NCBI GenBank assembly: GCA_903882645.1
Contig: CAIRXZ010000215.1
Span: 1 to 34,985 of the forward strand
DNA length: 34,985 nucleotides
Direction of reading: 5' to 3'
Source: an uncultured Acidobacteriia bacterium
GTDB taxonomy: Bacteria > Acidobacteriota > Terriglobia > Bryobacterales > Bryobacteraceae
Positions 8,250 through 16,251 of the stretch are shown in pieces. Under the pieces are notes generated by a model. That model ran no database searches. It worked only from the letters and a program-made list of their open reading frames with translations, and had not been told where the DNA came from. The translations under genes were made by a program, and so were the position numbers. The first letter of the stretch is position 1; each line of letters opens with the position of its first letter.

Positions 8250-9287
8250 CTAGAACCGCGCGCTTTCCAGCGCCCGGCAAGTCTGCAGCACCGCGCCCAT
8301 CGCCCGCTCGTAGTGCATCCGCATGGGCCCCAGCACCGCCACCTTCGCCGGCAGCCCGCTGGCCATCCGCACGGTCATGCCGATGATCGCCAGGTCCTTC
8401 ATCGCCGGATGGGCTTCCCGCAGGCCGACGTGAACTTCCAGCTCGCCCGCCGGCTGCTCCAGGAAGCGGTCCAGCAGGTCGATTAGGCGCTTCTTCTCTT
8501 CCAGCGCCCGCAGCAGCTCCCGCATCTTCTCCCGCGTGAGGTGCAGGTCCAGTCCCAGCAGGTTCGAGGCGCCTTCCATGTGGACCTCCGGAGAGGTGTC
8601 CGCATCCAGCAGGCCCTTCTGATACAGCAACTGCAGCTTGCGCATGACCGCGTCGTAGAGCGCGCTCTCTTCCAGCATCCGGCGCAGCAGCTCCCGCCGC
8701 GCGTCGCCCAACCGCCAGCCGCTGAAGTTGCGGTTCACGTAGTTGCGTATGTTGGCGAGTTCCTCGGCCGTGGCCGGTTCGTCCAAAGCCACCACCCGGT
8801 TTCGCACCATGTGGTCCCGCGTGGCCAGGATCATCAGAACCCGCCGGTCCGCCAGCGGCACAAGCTCGATCTGATCGAGTTCCTGCGCCAGCTCGGGAAT
8901 GGCCGCCGCGATCCCCACGTTCCGCGTCAATTCCATCAGGATGTGGCTCGACCGCTCCACCCGCGCTTCGACCGTGTGCAGGTCGCTCAGCTCCCGCCGC
9001 ATGCTTTCGGCCTCGTGGGCCGCCACCCGCCCGGCCGTCAGAGACCGCACGTAGAACTGAAAAGCCTTCTCCGTGGGCACGCGCCCCGCCGACGTGTGCG
9101 GCTGTTCCAGGTAGCCCTCGTCGCAAAGGTCCGCCATCACGTTGCGGATGGTCGCCGCGCTAAGCGCATCCCTGCGCCCCTTCGACACAACCCGCGACCC
9201 CACCGGCGCCCCCGTTTCGATGTACTCGCGCACCACCGCGCGCAAAACTTCCTGCCGCCTGGACTGAAGCTGCGCGTCGTTGCTCAT
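8250..9287 (-). CDS. hrcA: Heat-inducible transcription repressor HrcA
   Basis: 345 residues, normal length. An N-terminal winged helix (LRAVVREYIETGAPVGSR, then SAATIRNVMADLCDEGYLEQPHTSAGR in part) is followed by the GAF-like effector domain typical of HrcA, with an ending of the type VAVLGPMRMHYERAMGAV. HrcA represses groE and dnaK operons by binding CIRCE elements and needs GroEL to fold. It is the first gene of hrcA-grpE-dnaJ. ATG at 9287 is preceded by AAGGGG, with very short spacing. Upstream lies a clear sigma-70-type promoter but no inverted repeat of the CIRCE form, so autoregulation is not evident here. Confidence 0.93.
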   Translation of the reverse strand: MSNDAQLQSRRQEVLRAVVREYIETGAPVGSRVVSKGRRDALSAATIRNVMADLCDEGYLEQPHTSAGRVPTEKAFQFYVRSLTAGRVAAHEAESMRRELSDLHTVEARVERSSHILMELTRNVGIAAAIPELAQELDQIELVPLADRRVLMILATRDHMVRNRVVALDEPATAEELANIRNYVNRNFSGWRLGDARRELLRRMLEESALYDAVMRKLQLLYQKGLLDADTSPEVHMEGASNLLGLDLHLTREKMRELLRALEEKKRLIDLLDRFLEQPAGELEVHVGLREAHPAMKDLAIIGMTVRMASGLPAKVAVLGPMRMHYERAMGAVLQTCRALESARF

Positions 9288-9316
9288 AACCCCTTGAAAT
9301 GCATCTTACTATCCAC

Positions 9317-9345
9317 ATTCTAGTGGCCCAGCCGCCAACGGTCAA
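9317..9345 (-). promoter_or_regulatory. Sigma-70-type promoter of hrcA-grpE-dnaJ
   Basis: On the minus strand TTGACC (9345-9340) and TAGAAT (9322-9317) are separated by 17 bases, close to consensus. The predicted start of transcription is near 9310, about 23 bases ahead of the hrcA ATG. No TTAGCACTC/GAGTGCTAA repeat (CIRCE) is seen between 9288 and 9360. Confidence 0.7.
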
Positions 9346-9353
9346 TCCCGCCA

Positions 9354-9960
9354 GTGGGCCAGGCCTCCTGGCCTGCCTTGTCCATGTCGCCATCCTCCCG
9401 CTTCCTCGCCAGCCCCGAGGATCCCGCCCGTGGAGTGGGCCTCCAGGCCTGCCACGCCGGCGTCCTTGCCGGCGTTCTTCCGCCCAATTCGCCTTCGCCG
9501 CCACGTCGCGGGAATTCGAATTCGTTGCGGCCATGCTGCTTTGTGGGGCGGCCTTTCAGGCTGCGGACCCGCTTTCCAGCGGGTCTGGCCGGCCGGGAGG
9601 CCGGCTGCAACTAAGATTCATGGGCTTACGGCGCGCCCTGGGCCACCCTGCGGCGTTGTCGCGTCATCGGTTTGCGCCGCGGCTCGATGAACGAGTCCGT
9701 CTCCATCCCCATCGACGGTTGGGTGCGCGACAAAAAAGTGAAAATCGAGGACCGGCATCCAAGCTCCGAAGGAGCGGAAGAGAGCCCACGGCGCAAGCCG
9801 TCGGGAATGACGCGCGTGCGGATAAGCCCCCGGAGGGGGCGAAAGATGCCGCCGCCGAAATCCTCCGGCCCAAACGGCGTCAGCCCAAAACCGAAGCGGG
9901 GCACCGAAACCCCCAGGCCCCAAAAATCCGCGCCGAAACGCGGAAAAATGGCTTAATATA
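9354..9960. repeat. Intergenic hairpin cluster between hrcA and mod
   Basis: About 600 bases with no convincing gene. It holds a string of stem-loops: CAGGCC/GGCCTG around TCCT (from 9359), GGGCC/GGCCT around TCCA (from 9437), ACGCCGGC (9454-9461)/GCCGGCGT (9468-9475), a triple unit at 9543-9608 including GACCCGC/GCGGGTC and GCCGGCC/GGCCGGC, then GCTCCGAAGGAGC, ACGGCGCAAGCCGT, CCCCCGGAGGGGG and CCGCGCCGAAACGCGG between about 9768 and 9945. Open frames here run through these palindromes in both directions and look like by-products. Just before mod the sequence becomes AT-rich (TTAATATAGA near 9953), which may include its promoter. Confidence 0.65.
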
Positions 9961-10003
9961 GAGCGACTGTGCCCCATTTCGCGCTGAACGGAACCGACTC
10001 ACA

Positions 10004-12085
10004 ATGTCACTTACCGATCGGGAAAAAGAACAGATCAAAGCGATGATCGACGCCGGCGAGCCGCTGCCGCCGAAATACCGGGCCGTGTTGTTCGCGGAAC
10101 CGCATGAGACCGAACTGATCTGGCCGGGCAAGACCTCTGAAGTCACCAGCGTGGTGCTGCCGTTCCAGTCCATCGAACAGATCGACGAGCCAAGGGCGGA
10201 AATGAACGCGCAGGTCGGTGGCTTGTTCGATTACGATGCGAACACAGGCCGCCAGGCCGGCGGCTGGAGCAATAAACTGATCTGGGGCGACAACAAGCTG
10301 GTGCTCGCGTCGCTCAAGAACGGGCCGCTACGGCAAGAGATCGAGCAGGCTGGCGGGTTGAAGCTCGTGTACATCGATCCGCCGTTTGATGTCGGAGCCG
10401 ACTTCTCTTTTGAAGTCGAAGTCGGTGGCGACACGCTGACTAAACAACCGAGCGTAATCGAAGATCTCGCATACCGCGATACATGGGGGCGAGGAACGGA
10501 CTCTTACCTGTCAATGATCTTTGAACGCCTACGCCTGATACACGGCCTGCTTGCCGGTGATGGGAGTCTGCTTGTGCACTGCGACTGGCGAGTCAACTCT
10601 GCTGTTCGCCTCTGTCTAGACGAGGTTTTTGGTAAAGATCACCTGCGAAACATGATCGCCTACTGCTACAGTGGCGGCGGGATTCCTCAGAAGGAGATGC
10701 CGAGGAAGTACGATACAATTCTCTGGTATTCAAAGAGCGCCACGTCGTGGACGTTCACGCCGCAGTACAGGCCATACTCAGAAGGAACTGTCCAGCGTGG
10801 GAGAACTGCCGTCAAAGGGCCGGAGGCGAAGCTGCGAGACGAGGGCACCCCGATAAACGATTGGTGGCCGGACGTCAAGAAGATCACCAGCCCGACAGAC
10901 CCAGAGAAGCTTTACTATGAAACGCAGAAGTCCGAAGACCTATTAACACGCATCTTGGTGATGAACTCCAAGGACGGCGACCTGGTCGCCGATTTCTTCT
11001 GCGGGTCGGGAACCACCTTGGCGGTGGCCGAGAAGCTGGGCCGGAAGTGGATCGGCTGCGACCTCGGCCGCTTCGCTATTCATACCTCACGCAAGCGGCT
11101 CATCGGCGTTCAGCGTGAGCTGAAGGCGGCCAGCAAGCCGTACCGCTCCTTCGAGATTCTCAACCTCGGCAAGTACGAGCGACAGTACTTTGTCGGGATC
11201 GATCCAACCCTCCCGGAGACGGAGCGCCGCGCCCTGTCGATCCGGAAGGAAGAGCACTACCTGACATTGATTCTCAACGCCTACAAAGCGGAGCGGGCCT
11301 TCCAGTCGCCTCCGTTCCACGGGCGCAAGGCCGGTTCGCTGGTGCTGGTGGGGCCGATTGACGCGCCGGTGACCCAATCTCAGGTGCATGAGGCCGTCGC
11401 CGCGGCGCAAAAGCTGCGCGTCTCGCGGTTGGACGTGCTCGGCTTCGAGTTTGAGATGGGATTGGTTCCGCACGCTCAAGATGAGGCGCGGGCCAAGGGC
11501 GTTTCTCTCGCGCTGCGCTACATCCCCAAGGACGTCTTCGACCGGCGGGCAGTGGAGCAGGGCCAGGTGGTCTTTTACGACGTGGCGTATGTCGAGGTGC
11601 GCCCGGTCGTGAAGGGCCGGAGCGTGACGGTCACGCTCAAGGACTTCGGCGTGTACTACCGGCAGGATGACGCCGAGGCGCTCGTTTCCGAGCTGAAAAA
11701 TGGCGGCTCGAAGGTCACGGTGGATAAGGGCCAGGTCGTGAAAGTCACCAAGGACAAGAGCGGCGTGGTGAAGCGTGAAGTACTCACCAAGAGCTGGCAG
11801 GATTGGATCGATTATTGGGCCGTGGACTTCCACTTCACGAGCCGGCCCGAAACCATCCGCGTGATGGAGACCGACGCAAGAGGGGAGCTGCATGAGCGTT
11901 CCGTCCGCACCGGCAATTTCATCTTCGAGAACGAATGGCAGGCATTTCGCACCCGGCAGGATCGAACGCTGGAGATGACCACCGCGCCGCACGATTACCC
12001 GGCAAAGGGGAAGCATAAGATCGCCGTGAAGGTGATCGACATTTTCGGCAACGACACGACGAAAGTGGTGGAGGTAACCGTCTGA
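10004..12085 (+). CDS. mod: Type III restriction-modification DNA methyltransferase (Mod)
   Basis: 693 residues. Adenine-N6 or cytosine-N4 methyltransferase of the beta class: motif IV (VYIDPPFDV, DPPF at 125-128) precedes motif I (ADFFCGSGTTLA, around 329-340), and GCDLGRFAIHTSRKR follows. Type III Mod also supplies sequence recognition for the Res subunit. The target recognition region lies between motifs IV and I (residues about 140-325). By hand count of individual lines it has about 47-60% GC, mostly 53%, against about 63-65% in sampled lines further downstream, which suggests an exchanged specificity segment. The last 55 residues (HDYPAKGKHKIAVKVIDIFG...) resemble a PKD/Ig-like beta sandwich, unusual for a methyltransferase. 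The stop TGA overlaps the ATG of res by one base. Motif IV has Phe instead of the usual Tyr, as in some family members. Confidence 0.9.
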   Translation: MSLTDREKEQIKAMIDAGEPLPPKYRAVLFAEPHETELIWPGKTSEVTSVVLPFQSIEQIDEPRAEMNAQVGGLFDYDANTGRQAGGWSNKLIWGDNKLVLASLKNGPLRQEIEQAGGLKLVYIDPPFDVGADFSFEVEVGGDTLTKQPSVIEDLAYRDTWGRGTDSYLSMIFERLRLIHGLLAGDGSLLVHCDWRVNSAVRLCLDEVFGKDHLRNMIAYCYSGGGIPQKEMPRKYDTILWYSKSATSWTFTPQYRPYSEGTVQRGRTAVKGPEAKLRDEGTPINDWWPDVKKITSPTDPEKLYYETQKSEDLLTRILVMNSKDGDLVADFFCGSGTTLAVAEKLGRKWIGCDLGRFAIHTSRKRLIGVQRELKAASKPYRSFEILNLGKYERQYFVGIDPTLPETERRALSIRKEEHYLTLILNAYKAERAFQSPPFHGRKAGSLVLVGPIDAPVTQSQVHEAVAAAQKLRVSRLDVLGFEFEMGLVPHAQDEARAKGVSLALRYIPKDVFDRRAVEQGQVVFYDVAYVEVRPVVKGRSVTVTLKDFGVYYRQDDAEALVSELKNGGSKVTVDKGQVVKVTKDKSGVVKREVLTKSWQDWIDYWAVDFHFTSRPETIRVMETDARGELHERSVRTGNFIFENEWQAFRTRQDRTLEMTTAPHDYPAKGKHKIAVKVIDIFGNDTTKVVEVTV

Positions 12086-14757
12086 TGGCCCTGCATCCGG
12101 GTTTCCCCACCGATCCTTACGCGATCCTCGACCCGGCCCTCCGATGGTATCCGGGCGATGAACTCCTGGCGGAGTTGGGCTACGAAAAGCTGCTGCCACC
12201 GCTTGTCCACAAGGTGCGGCGTGGCGTCAAGAAGTGGCGGGAAAGCGGCTACGCCGGCGCAAGCGATACGACCCGGGCTTTGCTGAACCACTGGTTTCAA
12301 ACGGAGCATCTGCTCCAGCAAGCGGACGGGAGCGTCCGGTCTTTTCAGTGGTATTTCGCCCAGCGGGAAGCCGTTGAATCCGCCATCTGGCTCTATGAAG
12401 TCGAGCAGGCGCGCGACCCTTACGAACTGATGAAGTACGATTCTTCCGAGCTGGTTTCCAAGGGGATGTTCGATGAGGATTGGACGCGTTATGTCCTGAA
12501 GATGGCCACAGGGGCGGGAAAGACCAAGGTGATGAGCCTGCTGATGGCGTGGTCCTATTTCCACCGCCGTTACGAACCGGGTTCCGGCCTCTCGGCCAAT
12601 TTCCTGCTGATCGCGCCCAACATCATCGTGCTTGACCGGCTCCGCATCGACTTCGACGGCGCGAAGATCTTCTTTGCCGATCCGATCCTGCCGCCCAACG
12701 GATACGAGGGGAGGAACTGGGCCGAGGATTTCCAGCTCGCCGTGCACATTCAGGACGAGATCGGGCTTGTATCGGACACCGGCAATCTCTTTCTGAGCAA
12801 CATTCACCGCGTCTACGAAGGCGACAGCGCGCCGACCTTCGAGGACGAAGACACGACCGACTATTTCCTTGGCAAAAAGCCCACGGGAAAGACGACCGAC
12901 AGCCAGGTCGACCTAAGCGTGATCGTTCGCGACGTGCCGGACTTGGTGATCCTGAACGACGAAGCGCACCATGTCCACGATCCGGGCAGCGCGTGGTTCA
13001 AGAGCATCGAGGATATTGTCCTGCGCTTGCGGCAGAAGGGGAGCGATCTCTCCGCGCAGTTCGATCTGACGGCTACGCCGAAACACGACAACGGGGCCAT
13101 CTTCGTGCAAACGGTCAGCGATTACCCGCTGGTGGAAGCCATCCGGCAAGGAGTCGTCAAAACGCCGGTGCTGCCGGACGCGGCATCCCGCGCCAAACTA
13201 CACGAGCGCAAGAGCGCGAAATTCACCGAGCAGTACGAAGACTACCTGCACCTCGGCTTTCTGGAGTGGCAAAAGGTCTATGACGAGTTCGAAAAGCTCG
13301 GGCGCAAGGCCATTCTGTTCGTGATGACCGACGACACCCGGAACTGCGACGAGGTGAAGGAGTATCTGGAGTCCCGGTACGCCGAACTGAGAGGCGCGGT
13401 GCTCGTGATCCACACGAAAAACAACGGCGAGATTTCCGAAGCGGCCACGGGGAAGAGCAAGGAAGAGCTGGACAAGCTGCGGACGGCTTCCCGCGTGATC
13501 GACAGCCTTGCAAGCCCGTACAAGGCGATTGTCTCGGTGATGGTGCTGCGGGAGGGCTGGGACGTACAGAACGTCACGTCGATTGTCGGCCTGCGGCCCT
13601 ACTCCTCGAAAAGCAGGATTCTTCCGGAGCAAACCCTCGGGCGCGGTCTCCGGCGAATGTTCCGCGGGCAGGATGTGCCGGAAAAAGTGAGCGTCATCGG
13701 GACGCAGGCCTTCATGGATTTCGTCGAGTCCATCAAAGTTGAGGGCGTCGAACTGGAGTATCAGCCCATGGGCGCGGGCACGGGGCCGAAGTCCCCGATG
13801 GTCGTGGAAGTGGATCGGGGAAACACCCACAAGGACATCGGCCAACTCGACATCGAAATGCCTGTTCTGGCCCCGCGCATTTACCGGGAGTACAAGAACC
13901 TCGAAGGAATCGACGTAGCCAAACTGGGCAACCAGCGGCTTCCGCTGAAGCAGTTCTCGGAGGAGCAGCAGCGGGAGATTGTTTTCCGGGATATCGATAC
14001 CGAAGAGGCCAGCCACACGACGGTGCTGGATTCAGTCTTCGAGCCGAGCTATCAGAACGTGGTCGGATTCTTCGCTCGTAACGTCATGCGCGACCTCCGC
14101 CTGGTGGGCGGCTTCGATGTCCTCTTTGGAAAGATGAAAGCCTTCGTGGAGACGGAGCTGTTCCAGCAGCCGGTTGACTTGGCCGATCTAAACGTCCTGC
14201 GGAATCTCTCCGAGATTGAGGCTGTGCGCGCGATCACGGAAGGTTTCAAGAGCGCGATCAACGCGCTGACGGTTCAGGACAAGGGAAGCACTGAAATCCG
14301 GGACACGATCAAGCTGAGCAAAACGCGGCCGCACTTGGTAAAGGATCAAGCCTTCCTCGTTCCCAAACGGTCGGTGTTCAACAAGGTCGTTGCGGATAAC
14401 GCCTTCGAGCTGAATGTGGCGGCGTTCTTGGACGGCTGCCCGGACATCGTCTCCTTCGTGAAAAACTCCCAGAGTACGCAGTTCCGCATGGAATACCGGA
14501 ACGCGGATGGGAGCATCGCCAACTACTATCCGGACTTCCTCGTCAAGCGCGCCGACTCGGAAATCTGGGTCGTCGAAACGAAAGGCAGGGAGGATCTCGA
14601 CGACCCGCCGAAGTGGGAGCGCCTGCAACAGTGGTGCGCCAATGCGTCAGCCCACGATGGCAAGAGGGTGTTTAAGCCGCTCTTCGTGCGGGAGGAGCAC
14701 TTCGAGAAGTACCAGCCAAAGGATTTCGCGGCGCTGGTATCGGCATGCGGCGATTGA
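12085..14757 (+). CDS. res: Type III restriction endonuclease subunit (Res)
   Basis: 890 residues. Superfamily 2 helicase/translocase plus nuclease. Walker A ATGAGKT is at 141-147, DEAH at 292-295 (ILNDEAHHVHD), motif III TATP at 329-332, and motifs V-VI near 500-535 (VLREGWDVQNV, then EQTLGRGLRR). The C-terminal PD-(D/E)xK nuclease is visible as PDF at 816-818 with ETK at 831-833. Together with Mod it should cleave DNA between inversely oriented unmethylated sites after ATP-driven diffusion. All catalytic motifs are intact, so the system looks active. Translation is coupled to mod by TGATG overlap. A toxin-antitoxin pair follows 141 bases downstream. Confidence 0.9.
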   Translation: MALHPGFPTDPYAILDPALRWYPGDELLAELGYEKLLPPLVHKVRRGVKKWRESGYAGASDTTRALLNHWFQTEHLLQQADGSVRSFQWYFAQREAVESAIWLYEVEQARDPYELMKYDSSELVSKGMFDEDWTRYVLKMATGAGKTKVMSLLMAWSYFHRRYEPGSGLSANFLLIAPNIIVLDRLRIDFDGAKIFFADPILPPNGYEGRNWAEDFQLAVHIQDEIGLVSDTGNLFLSNIHRVYEGDSAPTFEDEDTTDYFLGKKPTGKTTDSQVDLSVIVRDVPDLVILNDEAHHVHDPGSAWFKSIEDIVLRLRQKGSDLSAQFDLTATPKHDNGAIFVQTVSDYPLVEAIRQGVVKTPVLPDAASRAKLHERKSAKFTEQYEDYLHLGFLEWQKVYDEFEKLGRKAILFVMTDDTRNCDEVKEYLESRYAELRGAVLVIHTKNNGEISEAATGKSKEELDKLRTASRVIDSLASPYKAIVSVMVLREGWDVQNVTSIVGLRPYSSKSRILPEQTLGRGLRRMFRGQDVPEKVSVIGTQAFMDFVESIKVEGVELEYQPMGAGTGPKSPMVVEVDRGNTHKDIGQLDIEMPVLAPRIYREYKNLEGIDVAKLGNQRLPLKQFSEEQQREIVFRDIDTEEASHTTVLDSVFEPSYQNVVGFFARNVMRDLRLVGGFDVLFGKMKAFVETELFQQPVDLADLNVLRNLSEIEAVRAITEGFKSAINALTVQDKGSTEIRDTIKLSKTRPHLVKDQAFLVPKRSVFNKVVADNAFELNVAAFLDGCPDIVSFVKNSQSTQFRMEYRNADGSIANYYPDFLVKRADSEIWVVETKGREDLDDPPKWERLQQWCANASAHDGKRVFKPLFVREEHFEKYQPKDFAALVSACGD

Positions 14758-14885
14758 CTGATAACGGGTCCGGTGGGCATTGAAAGCATCGCCTCCGCGG
14801 ATGACGGGCATGTCCGCTGGCTCTCCTCCCAAAACCCGTTCGAGTGAGCGCCTGTGGGTGTGCTCTTGCGGCATTCTGAGCGATG

Positions 14886-14901
14886 ATGAGATCGACTCAT
14901 G
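14886..14901 (+). promoter_or_regulatory. Small inverted repeat over the antitoxin start codon
   Basis: ATGAG (14886-14890) and CTCAT (14896-14900) form a 5-bp inverted repeat with a 5-base spacer, and the second arm contains the first bases of the ATG at 14899. Type II antitoxins usually bind such repeats near their own start, so this is a candidate operator. The arm is short and could be chance. Confidence 0.3.
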
Positions 14902-15294
14902 ATAACGTTCCCAGCAAAGGCACGGACAGGCGCGGACGGGACGCTTTCCCTTGCTATACCCACTGGATTGCCGGACGCCGAGGTTGATGTCGTGGTGGTC
15001 GTTGAGGCTGCCGGACGGGACATGGCTATGCCATCCGACGAATGGCCCGAAGGGTATTTCGCGCGGCATTTCGGGTCGCTTCGCGACGCAGGTCTGGAAC
15101 GCCCGCCGCAAGCAACCGGCCTGTGCGCTGCCGTGACCGAGGAGGGCGCGCTGGTCGTGGAAGCCAGGGAACAGGGACTGCGCCGCGCCAGGGCTCTCCT
15201 GCGCAAGTACATCCCCGAGGGAGTGAATCTATCGGACGAGTTGATCGCCGAGCGGCGGGCGGAGGCGGCGCGTGAATCCGAACAACCCCAATAG
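14899..15294 (+). CDS. Chimeric type II antitoxin upstream of a PIN toxin
   Basis: 131 residues, long for a VapB antitoxin. Residues 1-70 (AKARTGADGTLSLAIPTGLP, then VVVVVEAA and EWPEGYFARHFGSL, ending LERPPQ) resemble one family of PIN-associated antitoxins that normally ends about there. Residues about 77-127 (VTEEGALVVEAREQ, then RRARALLRKYIPEGVNLSDE and LIAERRAEAARE) resemble the C-terminal half of AbrB/SpoVT-type VapB antitoxins. The N-terminal DNA-binding half of that second family is missing. The gene therefore looks like a fusion of two antitoxins, keeping the toxin-wrapping tail of the second. It overlaps the toxin gene by 23 bases. The family matches are from memory of sequence patterns and need a profile search. 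Confidence 0.6.
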   Translation: MITFPAKARTGADGTLSLAIPTGLPDAEVDVVVVVEAAGRDMAMPSDEWPEGYFARHFGSLRDAGLERPPQATGLCAAVTEEGALVVEAREQGLRRARALLRKYIPEGVNLSDELIAERRAEAARESEQPQ

Positions 15295-15661
15295 GCCGGT
15301 GTTCGACGCATCCGCCGTTCTGGCCTTGATGCAGGGCGAGCCGGGCGCCGATAAGCTGAGGGATCTCCAGCCGGACGCGGTTGTCAACGCGGTGAATGCG
15401 GCCGAAGTCCTGGCGAAACTGGTCAACCGCGGCATGCCGGCGGCGGAAGCGCAGGCCGCCTACAACGCGCTCCACCTTGAGACGGCCCCGTTTGATCCGG
15501 CCATGGTTGCGGTCTCGGCCCGCTATGTGTACAAGGGCGTATCCCTGGGCGACCGCTGCTTCCTCGCGGCGGCCCACCGGCTCGGGTCCGGATGGACTTC
15601 GGACCGCGATCTGGGGGCGCTATTCGGAAGCCGCATTCCGCCCCTGAACTTCTTCAAATGA
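15272..15661 (+). CDS. vapC: PIN-domain toxin (VapC family)
   Basis: 129 residues from GTG at 15272. PIN ribonucleases cut tRNA or rRNA when freed from antitoxin. The acidic active-site residues are in place: Asp12 (FDASAVLAL), Glu45 (NAAEVLAKL), Asp94 (SLGDRCFLAAA) and Asp111/113 (TSDRDL). It overlaps the preceding antitoxin by 23 bases, so the two are translated together. The pair lies just downstream of the type III RM operon on the same strand and may be carried on the same island. Confidence 0.85.
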   Translation: MNPNNPNRPVFDASAVLALMQGEPGADKLRDLQPDAVVNAVNAAEVLAKLVNRGMPAAEAQAAYNALHLETAPFDPAMVAVSARYVYKGVSLGDRCFLAAAHRLGSGWTSDRDLGALFGSRIPPLNFFK

Positions 15662-15975
15662 TCCGCCGCGTGATCCGCGGAATTCCGTTCACAGAAACTT
15701 TAAAAAAAGATTACGCTTTCTTTTCATGAAGTTAGCGGCCCTCTGAAACTCCTTCCCTTCCCCCCATCTGCTATTTTGAAATTAGGAAAGAGGCTTGCGC
15801 CCACCGCGCAGGTCACAACAGCCTTTCTTCGTGGCCACGAAGCGTTGTATTTACGGTGGTACTGAATTTCTCGTAGGGCCTGAATGAAGCCCTAACGGCG
15901 GTCACCATTGGATGACCCCGGCGAGAGGATCTTGGGTTCGAACTCATAACACCCGGTGGGAGGGATAGCGCCTTT
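15662..15975. other. Non-coding stretch with several stem-loops, possible structured RNA
   Basis: No credible gene. A short AT-rich patch near 15695-15735 is followed by a series of hairpins: GAAAGAGGCT (15786-15795) with AGCCTTTC (15820-15827) enclosing TGCGC/GCGCA; the palindrome CTTCGTGGCCACGAAG (15827-15842); TAGGGC (15874-15879) with GCCCTA (15889-15894); and GGTCA (15900-15904) with TGACC (15913-15917). I do not recognise a known riboswitch or RNA class. It directly precedes the 156-bp dispersed repeat and could be part of that repeat. Confidence 0.35.
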
Positions 15976-16131
15976 TGCCCTGCCATGCGGATATCAGAGG
16001 ATCAGGCATCGAAACGACCCGGTAAGACCGCCAGCCAGCGGCCCAATATCGACGTAGATGCGGTCCAAATCACTGGCGGCCGGTGACGCACGGCGAAAAG
16101 TCCGAGAGCCCCGGCCGCCACAACGAAATTC
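15976..16131 (+). repeat. 156-bp dispersed repeat, copy A
   Basis: This segment matches the reverse complement of the last 156 bases of the window (34830-34985) with about nine substitutions and no indels (about 94% identity). It starts at TGCCCTGCCA and ends at CGAAATTC. One frame on the minus strand is open through both copies, but most substitutions change the encoded residue, so it is probably not protein coding. A GTGGGGC hairpin follows directly at 16133. Confidence 0.85.
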
Positions 16132-16132
16132 A

Positions 16133-16160
16133 GTGGGGCGGACCTCCGGGTCTGCCTTCT
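16133..16160 (+). repeat. GTGGGGC-family hairpin
   Basis: Arms GGCGGACC and GGTCTGCC around loop TCCG, with one G-T pair. It is adjacent to the 156-bp repeat copy A. The same arms with loop TCCC or TCCT are found at 34724 (reverse) and 6273. Confidence 0.75.
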
Positions 16161-16251
16161 TGCGTTTCCGCCCGGCAATATCCCCGAGCCCGTAGTGTCT
16201 CTCGCCGCCCCCAACCCCGCCAGCCGCGCAATCCGCCTGAAAAATGAGAGA

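Noticed and set aside
9672-9956. 94-residue plus-strand open frame before mod
   Set aside because: Most of it is encoded by tandem short palindromes (GCTCCGAAGGAGC and similar), which give an open frame by composition.
15925-15960. T-arm-like GGGTTCGAACTC in the non-coding region
   Set aside because: The flanking bases do not form a five-base stem and no other tRNA arm is present.
15976-16131. Small protein encoded by the 156-bp repeat (FAVRHRPP-type frame)
   Set aside because: The frame is open in both copies, but most differences change residues and there is no start site or ribosome site in common.
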